A DNA stretch of 64,000 bases. Source: Erythrocercus mccallii. Lineage: Eukaryota; Chordata; Aves; Passeriformes; Dicruridae. Position 1 is the first letter of the stretch. Each line of letters begins with the position of its first letter. A program made the position numbers and the translations under genes. Below the pieces are notes generated by a model. The model was not told the origin of the DNA, made no database searches, and saw only the letters and a program-made list of their open reading frames with translations. Shown here in pieces: positions 1 to 12,500 of the stretch. Location of the stretch: the NCBI GenBank assembly GCA_013397435.1, contig VZRG01000188.1, positions 1 through 64,000 on the forward strand, read 5' to 3'.

Positions 1-1475
1 AACCCGCAGGCGGCCTGCTGCTCCGCACTGGGAGCCAGCCGGTTTGGAAGCACCTGGGACACTCTGAGACAGAGGAGCTGGTCGAGGTGCAGGAAGGACA
101 AGGTGGCAACACCTACAGAGACCATTTAGGAGGCCTCAATGCATACCTGTCACAAGACAGGTCCACCATGTCCACCTGCACACACAAGCAGTTAGGTGTC
201 CACCCAGAGGTGGGCACAGAGTCCCAGGAGCTGCCCAGTGCTTCCACCTCAGCCAAAGGCTCCAGAGCAGAGGCAGGAAAATGCTCTGAGATTCTGTCTC
301 CTGCCCAGTTGGCAGAGCAGAGCTGTGTCTCTGAAAACTCGCAGCCCTGGGACACTTCTCTAAAGGAGCTAGAGGAAAAGCAGGAGGACGAAGTGCTCCC
401 AGAAACAGAGGCTGCAGGAGAGTGGGACAGTGACCCGCAGAGCATGTTGCTTGCCCTGTTGAAAGAGAACGAGGTAGAGGCAGAAGCTTCTGCCCTGGCT
501 GGAGATCCCTGGCATGAGGAGCACGGCAAGCTCTTGCTCCCATCAGAGCCTGAGGAAACCTCAGGCTTCTCAGCTTCTCCTTTGCCTGGAGGCCCCTGTG
601 AGGAGAGAGCATCTCATCGGCCAGCCGAGCACGCTGCCCTTCACAAGCGGCTGTGCATGGGGCCTGATGTGTTGCTTCATCTCATGCGAGAAAAGAGAGA
701 GGAGCTGGAGAAGCTGGAGGAAGACAAAATGTATGCAGAGCTGTTTGGAGACAGCTTCTCCTCCATGGGCAATGAAGAAAGCCCCATGACGTCCCGCTGC
801 ATCCTCAGGGATCCAGCAAGTCCCATGCTGGCACCAGTTGCGGACCCCTCGGTGCCGCACAGCGCTTGCGGTGTGACCGAAGACGCCGCAGGACAGACAC
901 CAAACGACTCAGAGTTTGTGTCCCCTGACCTGTTGGCAGACTTGGAGTCTGACTCTGACGACTTGCCATCCCTGGAAAGTCTTCTGACTGAGCTCCTGGA
1001 GAAGTGGGTGCAAGAAGAAGCGGCAGGAGAGAGGGACAGCGAGGTAGAGAGCCCATTGTCCCTCCCCCCGCGAGACGAAGAGTTAGAGCCAGCACCGACT
1101 CCTCCGGACAGCGATGTCAGCGACGAGGGGCACAGCGAGCCTCTCCCTGCGGCGCTGCCCGAAGACCCAGAAAGGGCTGAGGTTTGCGCCTCGCCTGCCG
1201 ATGCCGCGGACGAGGCCGACACAGCCTGGACGGAGGCTTGCCGTGCCCAGGCCGCCGCTCCCCGGGAAAAGCCCTGCGGGGCTGAGCCGCCTGCAGGGGC
1301 TTGCCCGGAGCCTGCCCAGCCCCTGGCACGCAGCGTTCCTGCCTGCCCCGCCGGCAGCGCAGCCGTCCCGCAGCCCCCGGCCCCACGGCGATGGCGCTCC
1401 GTGCTCAAGAGGGCCCGGCGGGCTCTGCGCCGGCTTTTCTCCTTCAGCTGCCTCGGGGGGCAGCCAGAGGAGTGA
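1..1475 (+). CDS. Unrecognised acidic protein with basic C-terminal tail (partial, open at left edge)
   Basis: The frame is open from the left edge (codons start at position 3) to a TGA at 1473-1475, about 490 codons. It may be the 3' exon of a longer gene. Alternatively translation could start at the ATG at 168, which has a good context (ccaccATG, A at -3). Numbering from the GTG at 87 (462 residues), the protein is rich in Glu, Asp, Ser and Pro. A probable coiled-coil or charged helix lies at about 193-217. Short leucine-rich acidic segments recur at about 118-128, 192-201, 279-286 and 295-306. A Pro/Ala-rich stretch covers about 385-433. The end is a basic amphipathic tail at about 434-451 with many Arg, one Trp and Leu/Val spaced along one face, followed by FSFSCLGG. 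No signal peptide, membrane segment or catalytic motif is visible, and I do not recognise the family. The C-terminal third is very GC- and CpG-rich. A shorter antisense frame over the same bases (677-1624) looks like a composition shadow. That this is a real gene is inferred from length and coherent composition. Confidence 0.62.
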   Translation, partial: PAGGLLLRTGSQPVWKHLGHSETEELVEVQEGQGGNTYRDHLGGLNAYLSQDRSTMSTCTHKQLGVHPEVGTESQELPSASTSAKGSRAEAGKCSEILSPAQLAEQSCVSENSQPWDTSLKELEEKQEDEVLPETEAAGEWDSDPQSMLLALLKENEVEAEASALAGDPWHEEHGKLLLPSEPEETSGFSASPLPGGPCEERASHRPAEHAALHKRLCMGPDVLLHLMREKREELEKLEEDKMYAELFGDSFSSMGNEESPMTSRCILRDPASPMLAPVADPSVPHSACGVTEDAAGQTPNDSEFVSPDLLADLESDSDDLPSLESLLTELLEKWVQEEAAGERDSEVESPLSLPPRDEELEPAPTPPDSDVSDEGHSEPLPAALPEDPERAEVCASPADAADEADTAWTEACRAQAAAPREKPCGAEPPAGACPEPAQPLARSVPACPAGSAAVPQPPAPRRWRSVLKRARRALRRLFSFSCLGGQPEE

Positions 1476-2073
1476 GCCCGGGGACAGCAGCAGGACGATG
1501 CCCTGAGAACGCCTCGCTCCCAGGGGCAGCGGCAGCTCCCGGAGGCAAGGGCATCAGCTGGAGAGAAACACTGAGGACACATTGATCGATGGATGGCTGG
1601 ATGGATGTAGCCCATGGCGACCACTTGCCAATGGTAGGTTCTGCTGCCAGCCGCAGGCCCTCAGCCCATGCGGACAGCAAGGCAGCCTGGTCAGGGAGAG
1701 TCAGCTGAGGAAGGAGGACAGCACTGCCTTGGAGAATCCCACAGAAGCTGACTTTAAGCCCTGGCTGCATTGTGGGGATGCATCCCCAGCTCAGCCTCAG
1801 GGAGGGGGTTTTAGGAGCTGAGAAATGCTCCTTGGGTCTCAGCATTGCTGGTAAATGATAACCAATCCTTCTTTCACATGGCAGATAGGAAAACGCTCCC
1901 CTGGATACCAGCAACATGGACTGGGGGAAGCCGTTAACTGCGGTTAAAGGACACGGGATCCTCACCTCCCCAAGAGGCAACGGACACACTTTGCAGAAGT
2001 GCTGTTTTCAGAAGGACCTGTCCGTATCCTATGTTCAGCTTTGTTCATTGTTTTATAGTATTTTCTTTCATTT

Positions 2074-2079
2074 ATTAAA
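2074..2079 (+). terminator. Polyadenylation signal ATTAAA (proximal)
   Basis: ATTAAA, the commonest variant signal, lies in a T-rich context about 600 bases after the stop codon. It could give a shorter transcript than the signal at 2258. Confidence 0.35.
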
Positions 2080-2257
2080 CTCTTATGATTTCTCAAGACA
2101 TCCTTGATCATGCCATCTCGCTAATTGCTTTAAGCCACTTCTCTGCAAGGGCTGGATCCTCAGCAGTATTGGGAACCCCAAAACCCTACTCTTCTTCCTC
2201 TTTTCTTCTCGCCCTTTTCTTTCCTACCCCTTTTTCTCTGTCCTCCATTTATTGTTA

Positions 2258-2263
2258 AATAAA
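2258..2263 (+). terminator. Polyadenylation signal AATAAA (distal)
   Basis: A canonical AATAAA follows a long pyrimidine-rich tract (about 2187-2250). G/T-rich sequence starts within 10-30 bases downstream (ttggtaattttggtag), which is the usual layout of a cleavage site. It is the best candidate end of the transcript coming from the left edge. Confidence 0.5.
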
Positions 2264-2312
2264 ATCCCTGTTGGTAATTTTGGTAGATAGTATTGTGGTC
2301 AACTTAATTCAC

Positions 2313-2785
2313 GCTCAGGCATCTCTCAGCAATCACATCTCAACAGGGGCACACATCTGCACACAGCACTCCAGGTGTGGCCTCTCCAGTGCCCAGCACA
2401 GAGGGACAATCACTGCCCTGGTCCTGCTGGCTACACTGTTGCTGACACAGCATGCCAGAAAGCCACTCCTTGCCCACCTGGGCACACGTTTGGCCATTCT
2501 CAACCAGGGCACCAGGGCCTGGGCAGCCTAGCTGGACAGCTTTCCTGCCACTCTGCCCCCAGCCTGAGGCACTGCAGGGGCTATTTGTGACATGAGGGCA
2601 GGACTCAAGTGTTGGTCTTGAACCTCGTCCAGCTGGCCTCACACCATCCATCCAGCCTGGCCGTAGCCCCCTCCAGGAGGTGCAGAACACATTGAAACCC
2701 CCACCCAGCCTCATGTCAGCTGCAAACAAATTGAAGCTGTCTCATCCACATAACTGACAGAGACATTAAATAGAACCTGCACCTA
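2313..2785 (-). mobile_element. CR1 LINE fragment (internal part, minus strand)
   Basis: This matches the central portion of avian CR1 in reverse orientation, including the recognisable stretches gcactccaggtgtggcctc, ctggtcctgctggc and gtcagctgcaaacaaattga. It lacks the CR1 3' tail, so it is an internal fragment rather than a simple 5'-truncated copy. It sits directly downstream of the probable gene end. Confidence 0.8.
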
Positions 2786-3935
2786 TGATATTTGTGTGAA
2801 AACAGTGTGTATTTGATATCAGCTTTTTTTTTGTGCTTTGGTCAGACTTGATGTGACCACGGTGCCTCTGCTCCTAAAACCTGTGTATGGAAGAGGTGGC
2901 AAACCCAACAGTTCGTGTCCTGTAGAGCTCTGCATAAAACCAACAGATGAATAAAACTCTTTTGTCTGAAGAGGGATCTTTGCAGACCTGGTGCATGCAG
3001 TTACATCTATTTCAAAGAGATATTTTGATGTCCCATCAAATATTTGTTAGAGGTCTCCCAGTGAGGCCTCCATAAAGAGCTTGCAGTTGATGATAAATTT
3101 GCTAATAGCAGCTAGCAAAAATGCCTTTCCTTTCTTAACCTTTGAGCATATGGCTGCATAAAGCTGCATAACTAGCAAAAGAATCATCCAGGTATTGCCT
3201 ATTTTTAAAATTAATTTTAATGGATGTGACAATATGTTTTCTCTTGATGCAGGCAAAAGTAAGGAATCAAAGCTGAGAGGCAAACAGCAACAAGTGGTGA
3301 GGGACTGGGGAAGGCACAGCACCTGACAGTCTGCAGAAAGGAGCCAACAATATCTGGGGAAACTCAAAGCCTGTAATATGATGCTGGGAAATGTTATACA
3401 CAGTGCTGCTAAATTACTATCAGCTCAGAGAAGAATTCACAGGAAATTTTACCAATGGAAATTCAGAAATGAAACAAGCTTTAGGTTTAATTCTTTTTGA
3501 GCCTTTGAGCAGAGTTTTTCATGGCAGCAAAGGCCTGCATACAACCTGTCAGTATGAAAGTCATGCTGAAATATAAATTCACTGAATGGGAATCATCTGA
3601 TGAGTCATGGGGACTTGCTCTGGTGGCTTTCTCTCCCAGTTATACAGAAAACTGAGGATGATCCAATGGTTGGAGCATCCATGCAGGCTATGGGCTCTGT
3701 TCCTGGCTGCTGGTGCTAACTTCACCTCTTTTGCTCCAGGTCCTCATGAAGGGCCAGGGCTTACAGCCCCAAGACACTATTAGCTTTGAGGTGTTAAATG
3801 GGAGCCTGTAATTAACTTAGTCATCTCCAGCTCTCTCTGATTACCGTAGAGAAGATTAAATTAATTATCTTAGTGTCTACTAGTCCTTATCCTATAAAAG
3901 TATCTATAGCAGCTGGTCTACTAAAAGTGGAAAAA
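2786..3935. other. Unique non-coding sequence, nothing recognised
   Basis: Moderately AT-rich DNA with frequent stops in all frames. No repeat family, RNA gene or convincing exon is visible. Confidence 0.5.
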
Positions 3936-4161
3936 TTTAGATGAAATGTTAGGAAGAAATTCTTGACTGTGAGGGTGGTGAGGCCCTGGCACAGGTGTCC
4001 CAGAGGAGCTGAGGCTGCCCCATCCCTTGAAGTGTTCAAGGACAGGTTGGATGGGGCTTGGAGCAACCTGGTCTAATAGAAGATGTCCCTGCCCATGGCA
4101 GGGGGTTGGAATGAGATGAGCTTTAAGATCTCTTTAACCCAAAGCATTCCGTGATTCTATA
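3936..4161 (+). mobile_element. CR1 LINE 3' end
   Basis: A typical 5'-truncated CR1 3' end. It begins at the 'ttaggaagaaattctt' block, continues through ggtgaggccctggcacag and ggttggatggggcttggagc, and ends in a degenerate octamer tail (attccgtgattctat). CR1 inserts with the 3' end intact, hence the recurring right half. Confidence 0.93.
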
Positions 4162-5219
4162 AACTACCTCAGTTAGATATCTAAATTTGAATGTGAGGTG
4201 TCTGAGCCTGAAATCAGTAAGGATTATACTCTTAAAAAACTTTGAAGGTCACTCACTTTGTCTAAGTTTTCATATTTGTGATGAGCCTGAGTTTTCTTAT
4301 ATCTGAGAATTGTGCACTGTATCATAGACTGTAATCAGGTGCTGGGATGCCAGGATGATAGTACAAAAAGCATCCTTCTTTTCCCTATTACTTCAGTCCA
4401 TTTAGGTGACAACTCACCCAGACAGACCTCATCCATCCCTTACCTGACCATTTTTTTGCCTGATATCCCTCCTTAGCTATGGGTAATTTTGACTTTCCAA
4501 TGATCTTATAGCAGCAACTATGGAGATTGATATTTTGGCAGTGTTACTGTCAGATTTATATCATTTGAGAAATATTTCTCTGGAACAAATGAAAATAAAC
4601 ATGACTTGGAAAAAGAAACAAGCAACTTCACTTTGACTTTTGTTTTAGGATCACTTCTCAGCTCTATTCCATAAATAGAGTCTGTCAGGATGCCTACTTA
4701 TTTATATTCCTGTCAAGATGAGCATAGCAGGATAGTTGGAAACTGCAAAGTAAATCCCAGGTATGGCGATCATCCTTCAGCTCCAATTTTAGACATTTCA
4801 TTCTGTAGAGTAAGAAAAAACCCCTAACATTAAGCAGATGCCATTTAATGTAACTTGATAGTTGAGCTGAGCTAGAATACAGTTAAACAAGTTGTGGGTT
4901 GTCATTTCTGCCTCTTTTTGCATAGCAGCTTCGTTTATGTCATTTATTTTCATCCTTGCTAACAATCATCTTTCCCTGATTTATTCCATGTTGCAGTCCA
5001 TCTGGTGCATTAAACTCCAGCTTAAGATTTCATAAAAAAAATATAAAAAAGTTCTAGTGCTCATTCAGCAAAATTTGCTGGAAGTATTTATTGGTACTTT
5101 TTACTTGGAAAACCCAAACCAGTATGAACCAATTTCTCATTTTGTAGTGATGGATACGTATATATTTCAGTCCTATTGGTGGATGTGTATGCAGTGCATC
5201 TAATGCTCATTCATATCAG

Positions 5220-5241
5220 CAATATATATATACACACACAT
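5220..5241. repeat. AT/AC dinucleotide microsatellite
   Basis: Alternating TA that passes into CA repeats, about 22 bases. Confidence 0.8.
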
Positions 5242-7976
5242 ACTGCTATTCCAATAATAAAACATGTAAGTCATTCCAGGTTATTATAAGTGGACCCAGA
5301 AAACCAATACATCATTTTGGTCTTCTGAGATTTTCAGCTATAAATCTCTTGAGTTGTTTGACATGAATGTGTACTGTTATTTCCCAGGAGAAATTAACTG
5401 GGAATATTCTGGTCCAAGTGAGCCTAAATATGCACTCTGTCCATGTTAGAGGTACCTGGAAAAGCTTTGTTGAAAAAGTTCAGATACTTTTACTGGAAAA
5501 GAGATGTATGTTTTTATCAGATTTAGTGGAGTTCTAAAGTTATTCTCTGTACTTGCATAACAAAACCAAAAATATACATACTGTCGCTGAAGAAATCTGG
5601 ATGCTTCCTATATCTAAATTCTCTGATGGAAATCATAGAAGAATCCTTTACCCATTGCTGATTTTCCTTCAGCAGCTGTTGCAGAAAGTGTTGCCACTGG
5701 GAAGTTAATTTTTTATATGGTCAACCACCATATAATAGGAGATGTGTGTCAGCAGGGTCCAGATACACATCACTAGTCTCCTTGTAAGCTGGAAATCTTT
5801 AAATCATCACTCTCTAATGAAACAAGAAATGTGTATTCTAAATTCATAAAGATTGATAAACATTCACTGCTGCCATCTGACAGTTTTATGCATCACCTGC
5901 AGTTCTCTCATTCTTCAGCTTTGTCCTATGAGCCGTGGGAAAATGATGTTCCTGCACCATTATGCAGGGCTGAGAAATCTGAAAAAGGTCAAGTCACCGA
6001 GTCTGAGGGACTGGATGACTAAGAATGAACCACAAAGGAAAAACAAGCCACTTAAATCAATAAATCACGAGACAAAAGTACTGCATAGGAGCTTGCCTCG
6101 TGGATGGCTTTTTTGCCGAGTGTTTGACAGGGTAGTCACTGGATGCCTTTTTCTAGGGCAGAGGTACTGCTGCATGGCACTGGAGCAGTGCACAGTGTTC
6201 TGGCTTTTGAATAGGCAGTGCAAGATGAAAGGATTGTCAGAAAATAATTTTCTTCTTCCTGTAAGGAGATGACATTTCATTACAGAAAGCAATGCCATCT
6301 GCCCTCACACAACACGTAAACCTCTTAAAACTATTCTTTGGGCTTTTAGCATTCACTCCAGAAACTGGGAAGCATTTCCATTAAATTTCACTTTTCTAAT
6401 ACATCAGACTCAGCATAATCCACAAATGAAGGGTCTGTTTTACCACTGGAATTCACCCTGATAGCCCAGTATTGACTCCACTTATCTGTGTTGGATTAAA
6501 AGGACATCAAAGTTTGATGTGACAAATTAAGAATCCATCACTTCCTGCAGGGAATTTATTACATTCTAATCATCTTCAGCCTTACAAAAAGTAATGACTA
6601 ATTTCCAATAGAGAATGGTGTAGATTTATCTTCCAGCCATCGGGGTTTGATGTGCAGCATTTCTTCTCCAAACTGAAGAGCCCCAGTGCATCTAATACTT
6701 CCCCTTCACAAATTTTCTGATTTTCTGTAATTACAACATTTTTGATTCCTGTCTTATGATACAACAAAATATTTGGTGTCCTGTACATGACTCAAACTTC
6801 TCTCTCTCTCTTTACAGAATCTTAAATCATGCACCTGGCCAGATGTGCAATCGAAATCACCTCCCAGCATAGCTATGGATCTCAGGGTGTTATTCTCCTG
6901 AAAGCCTGTGCCTATGTGCTGATGCCATGGGATCAGGGCTCATGTTCACTAAGCATCAACACCTTTATTTATGGGCAGATGGTTGTGTTTGGCTCTGCTG
7001 GAAGATGTGTTGCTTACACAGTCCTGTCTCAGCCAGTGCTCCTCATTGCTCTGAATCCAGACATGAATCCATCTGTTTGAATAAGGAACAGGGGACGGTG
7101 ATGTGGTCACTTCACAGTTACATTCAGGAAATTGCTCTGCAACAGCATTAATTAATGGGTCGTGGAAGAAATAGAATCTCTTTTGGTCTCTGCCTTAATT
7201 GCACTCCTGTCTCTTCATCATCTGCCAAGATTGGTTTTGTCTATAAACAACAGCAACAATGATGGGGTTTGGTGTATTACACAGTCACAGATTTAGGTGT
7301 GAAAACAGGTCTGGTTGAGAGCTGTGCAGGGTTTGCTGTTGGCGTTGATATCCCTCAATGTAAACTGTCTTCAGTTTACGTGTTTTCAGTACACAGGGAT
7401 AGTCTTGCCCAGATATGAGGCTCTGTGACACTGAATGCCTCATGCAAACCTTGTTTTGCCAGGTCTGTGCAGATGCTTTTGCCAAGGATGTGTAGACCTG
7501 GACAGAGACTGTGCTAGCAAATGTACACAGAGTTTAAGTAACACCCTGTGAAACAGTTGTTGTCATTCCTACCATACAGCTCAAGAAACTGGCTTGAACA
7601 TTAACACATTCATAAAAAGAAACGGCAACACCTAGGTGGGACTGAGTTGATAAAGGACATTTGGTTTCCTAATTTCCACAATGTCCCTGTTCATAAGTCC
7701 AGCCACCTTTCTCTGAAAAACAGATTCAGAAATGGAATAAACCAGCATAAACCAGCACCTCAGGAGAGGAGCACATAAGCGTGTGTCTAACAATGGGAAC
7801 TTTCTGACAGGATCTTGGTTTCAGACTAGATTTCTTGGATTTCACAGACATGAGACTATGAGTGTCATTACCTATAGAAGTCAGAAATGGGTTTGCAATG
7901 CATTTATGCAAGAATTCATTAATGATAATTTATTTACTCATAACAAAAGAAAACAGGCGTGCTGAGGTTTTCTCAG

Positions 7977-7994
7977 CGTGTGTGTGTGTGTGTG
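7977..7994. repeat. (GT)9 microsatellite
   Basis: A pure GT dinucleotide run of about nine units. Confidence 0.9.
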
Positions 7995-9124
7995 AGAACA
8001 TACCATTCCCCTTTGTTGTATAAATCAGAAGAAAACAAAGTGGTAATGCCAGGTGGTCCATAAGAGATTATATTAAGCAAACAGCAAGTGTCAGTGAAAT
8101 GTATTTCTGCCTGATGATCCGGTGGATAACTGTAGATAGCTCCAGCAATCTGTGCTCAGCTTTAGCCTCCACTATTAAACTGGGTAAGCTACCAGCTCCA
8201 AGTAATTTGTAATTTTAAATTAGTACAAGGCTCATGACATTTCTCTTTTGGGACTGTTCCAGTGAGTGGTTTGCTGCCATCATGTTCACATTTAAATAGG
8301 TAAGGCTGCTTTAGTCAAACTCTATTTATCAGTTCCCTGTTCCTATTGTTTCCTTGGAAGCCAAAAATGAGATCAAAAGGGAGTTCAAAGGAAAAGGTTT
8401 GCTGGTAAGTCTTCATGTTTTCTGAGTTCTTGTTATTTCAATGTAATTCTGGTTTTCACTTGGGGAGACGTAAGAACTCCAAGTATTAGTGTGTTACTTG
8501 CCAGCTCCCCTGGACTGGAGAAAGTGATTATTAGATGTACAAAGAGAGAAGGCTGGGTGGAAGTTTTCAAATGTATTGCTGTATTTTATCTCTGCTACCC
8601 ACCAGCTTGACTTGTTATGGGGAAAGGAAAACAGAACAAGAACAAACTGAAAGAAAGGGGAAATTCAGGAATATATTTGCCACCTTCAGCCACTGGGGAT
8701 GACCTGTCCTGTAGCTGTATGACCCCCTTACCATGCCAATCCTGTTTTTGTGAGCAGATTGGAGCAGAACAACTTTTATCTCCTCTGCTTTTGAAATTTG
8801 TTTCTTGACATACTGTGGTAGGTGAAGAGATGAGCAGTGGTGGACTGGGATGAAAGGGAAACAAAGAAATAGGAGAGCAAGGCTAATGCCTCTGGCTCTC
8901 CTCAGAAAGTGGACACATTATCAGGAGGCTAAGCCCAGTGTGATTCTCCCTCAAACCAAATTATATATTTTTCTAGACATTTCTAGCATTGCGGTGCCTG
9001 GAGTAGCCTTAACACAGTTATCAAAATTGTCATGTCATTCTCCTGATCGATGGGAAAGATGGGTATGAATCCTGAGGGAAATCATGGTATGTGGATGTGC
9101 ACACAGCTCTTCTCTGTCTGCCTT

Positions 9125-9588
9125 TCACCAACATGAAGAGCTCGAGTGGATCAGAGGAGGCCATGAAGATCATCAGGGGCTGGAGCACCTCCCATATGAG
9201 GACAGGCTGAGAGAGGCAGTTTTGTTTAGCTTGGAGAAGACTCCAAGGAGACCTTAGAACACCTTCTAGTGTTTAATGAGGGCTTACAGAAAAGATGGGG
9301 AAGGACTTTTTCTCTGGAGTTATAGTGACAGGACAGGGGGGAATGGCTTCAAACTGCAAGAGAGTAGGTTTATCTTGGGAAAAAATTCTTCCCTGTGAGG
9401 GTGGTGAGGCCCTGGCACAGTTTGCCCAGAGAAGCTGTGGCTGCCTCATCCCTGAGCATTCCAGGCCAGGTTGGATGAGGCTTGGAGCAACTTGGCATAG
9501 TGGAAGGTGTCCCTGCCCATGGCAGGGGGCTTGGAATGAGATGACCTTTAAAATCCATTTAACCCAAACCATTCTGTGATTCTATGAA
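9125..9588 (+). mobile_element. CR1 LINE 3' end (about 460 bp)
   Basis: A longer CR1 copy that begins in the 3' end of the second ORF region (gaggaggccatgaagatcatc, gaggacaggctgagag). It continues through the common 3' region and ends at attctgtgattctatgaa. The coding remnant is broken by stops. Plus orientation. Confidence 0.94.
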
Positions 9589-12500
9589 TGTGATTATTTT
9601 CACTAAAATATCTATGGAACAGGAAATTATCCAAACAAGAAAAACAAAATCAGATTATACAGTCTGTGATTCCAATATTTGTGAGAATATTTTGATTGTG
9701 AATAGGAAGGCAGCAGGTAAGTGCCAGGAGATAGTATGTAGTCAGGTAGTGCAGGACACTGAGCTCTCACATAAATACTTCTCTTGGGTATCACCACATT
9801 CCAAAGAGAGGTCACATCTGGAGTACTCCAGAGAGTTCATTCTCTGTTTTAGTCAATATAGTGCCCTATATAAAAAATATGACCAGCTCTCGTTTCTTAA
9901 TTTTTAACTGTTTTTAGTCTTTGCCCAATTTCATTGTTTTCTCTCCTGCCACCAGCCCACATTGTTGGAGACAAAGGTTCCTGAGAGTCCTGTAGGAAAT
10001 GATGCCACAGCACTCCAGCAGCAGTGTAGTTTAATGGGACACTTCACACAAAGATGGATTAATTTGCATAAACTACAACTAATTTCAGTCTCTCACACTC
10101 ACAAGCACTAAGAGGGTTTTATTTTAAACAGCCTGCCCATAATTCAGGCATTAAGACACCTGTTTCCAGGGAATCTGATTGTCTGCAGTGAGTGGAGGAC
10201 AAGGAAATCAACTCTCGGGACCCTCCCCACATTTCATGGCTTCTTCTTAAGTGTGTGCTGTTGGTTTGAGATGTGTCTCATTGTGCCACTGAGGAGCTGA
10301 AAGTGATTAATCTCCTTCCCGACCCACCTCTCTAAGTCATGAGGATTTAGTCACTGCCTCAGCTCCAGAGCTTCTTTTTAGGAGAAACTGCAGGAAGCTG
10401 TGTGCTGAGATCTCAATGACCTGCTGCCGTAGGTGTCAGCAGTAAATGCCATTTGGCACCTCTTCTTCTTCTGGTGTTTTGTTCCTGTGCCTTCACATTC
10501 AGCCTTGATTTGTATCAGTATAAACATATTTTTTTCTACAATTTGTCACAGCTGTAGAACTTTCCTAGGCCTCTGTTTTCCAATACATCGTAGGCATGTT
10601 GGTACATGCTGACAAAAAGAGGTGATAGCTACCTCTTATGATGCAGTATTTTTCACCTCACAAATCTCACAAGCTCTTAGTATTGACCCAGGTATTTCAG
10701 CAATATATTACAGTAAACTTTCCTCCTTCCTGGCTTAGGATTACAAAGGAATATTACAGTTTACTTCCTTCCACATAATGATTTTTCCTATAAATTTTAA
10801 TCTGATCCAATCTTCATATTTTCTTTATTTTATTGGATTCTGGTGAGAGTTATGATGTGTCTTGCTACTTTTCCATCCTCCTTTATTTGATTTATATAAA
10901 TCCTGTTTATCCAGGACAAACCAAAAAAGGTTTGAAAGGAAAGGAAAAAGATAGAACAGACATAGGAAATCTTACAAATAATGGAAAAAACAAGTATTGA
11001 ATTCACTTTGAAGTATTATTCTAAGGACTCTATTTGCAGATTGCATTGTTTTCATTCCCTCCATTTTGGTGCCTGATGGACTTAATTAATTTCCCCCATC
11101 CCAAACACCTTGGGGCTTATTGAGAAACCTTCTGAAGTCAGGGACCCCAAACCTCCATTTGACTGTTACTGTTTTCCATTCCCTTTAACATTCAATTATT
11201 CACATCTCTATTTCTTGTTAAAAAATATTTTAGTCCTTACATACACTTCAATGTCTATATATATACCCAAGTTATATGTATACATAATGTATATTTACAT
11301 ACTGTATATACATATATAAATAGATGTATGTCAAGTGAATCTATGTGTAATATCACACATATTTGTACTCTCTATTTTTATATATTAAAAGAGAAATCTG
11401 CATCTCTAGAAATATGTACATACTTTTATCTATGAACACTCCTGGGTCCAAAGGAAATGGTCAGCCAAACAGTTCTTAGATCATGAGGGCTCCTGACATG
11501 TATTTTCTTGGATAAAAGCTGTCCTTAAATGACTAATATTGAAAAAAAAAGGAAATTTAGAAGGGAATGTTGTGACTGTAAGCACAACCCTTGAAAGTCA
11601 AGCAGATGATTCTGCCAGAGACTTCAAAGGTATGAATACAAATCACAAAAGTTCAGTTAGAGGGCACTGAAAAAGTACAGTCATGACATATAGATAGAGG
11701 AACTTTAGGGTGTACATGAATTTTTACAGAATAACAACCACTCACAATGGACAGCAAAGACATATGTAAATTGCATATAAGAGCATAAGAACATTAACTC
11801 ATTGAACAGGCTTCTCTCTTCATATATCTGCTGAATTGGTCCCTTTGGCATCCTCCAGTGCTACAAATCTGAACGGTGCTTTGGTGTTATGAAAGGAAAA
11901 TACACTGGTGGAAGTAGTGGATGAACACATGGAATACCTGTGGGATGCAGGGACACAAATGGGGCCAAAGGATAATTAATTCCACCTTGGCCCATGCACA
12001 GTGATTTCATGCAGATGGACACCAGAACCTGTGTGTGGATGGGGACACAAAGCAATGTGAGCTCCTACAAATCCCAGAGACTCAGTCTGCCCATGGAGAG
12101 TTTTAGTTAATACCACAAATTTATAGAATCTTTAGAAAGTGAGGTGGGACCTGTCATCTTTCCCATAGCAGGTACCACAAATCTCTGTAAACTTCTTTCT
12201 AAAGACAGCTTCAATAGAGCTCAGGAAATGTTGGGCATAAGAGAGAAATTGTCTACAGGATTTAGCATCTTCCTTTTTTCTGTTTGATTTTTTTCTTTTT
12301 AGCAGGATTAGTAGAAAAAAATAGTGGAATGAAGCCAATGGAAAAGAACAATGCAGGAAATTTATAAGGAGGGTAATGCATCCAATTATAATTTGAATCC
12401 TAAACAGTGTGCTGTTAAGTGTAACTGCACTTTTAATTCATTTTGTTGAGCCTATCAAGGAAAACAGGCTAAAGCACCCAATCCATTTTTTCACTTGGCA

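Larger units (their letters stand above)
1476..2290 (+). other. Probable 3' UTR of the acidic-protein gene
   Basis: The stretch after the TGA has no long frame continuing the protein and contains two sense-strand polyadenylation signals followed by T/G-rich sequence. A GGATGG-like cluster lies at about 1589-1608. The right end is set by the last polyadenylation signal and by the start of a CR1 fragment at about 2313. Assignment as 3' UTR is inference; no transcript evidence is available. Confidence 0.45.
4162..9124. other. Long unique non-coding stretch
   Basis: Nearly 5 kb without a recognisable gene or transposon. It contains a short AT/AC alternating run (5220-5241), a TC run followed by tttacag (6798-6818) and a GT run (7977-7994). 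The longest frames, such as 5853-6272, have no recognisable domain and atypical composition for protein. Confidence 0.5.

Noticed and set aside
677..1624. 315-codon minus-strand frame opposite the acidic-protein gene
   Set aside because: It mirrors the GC-rich plus-strand frame, is Ser/Arg/Ala-rich without domains, and is best explained as a composition shadow.
6798..6830. TC-rich tract plus tttacag followed by ATG, resembling a splice acceptor and exon
   Set aside because: No matching donor or coherent coding frame follows. Pyrimidine tracts with CAG are common in this AT/TC-rich DNA.
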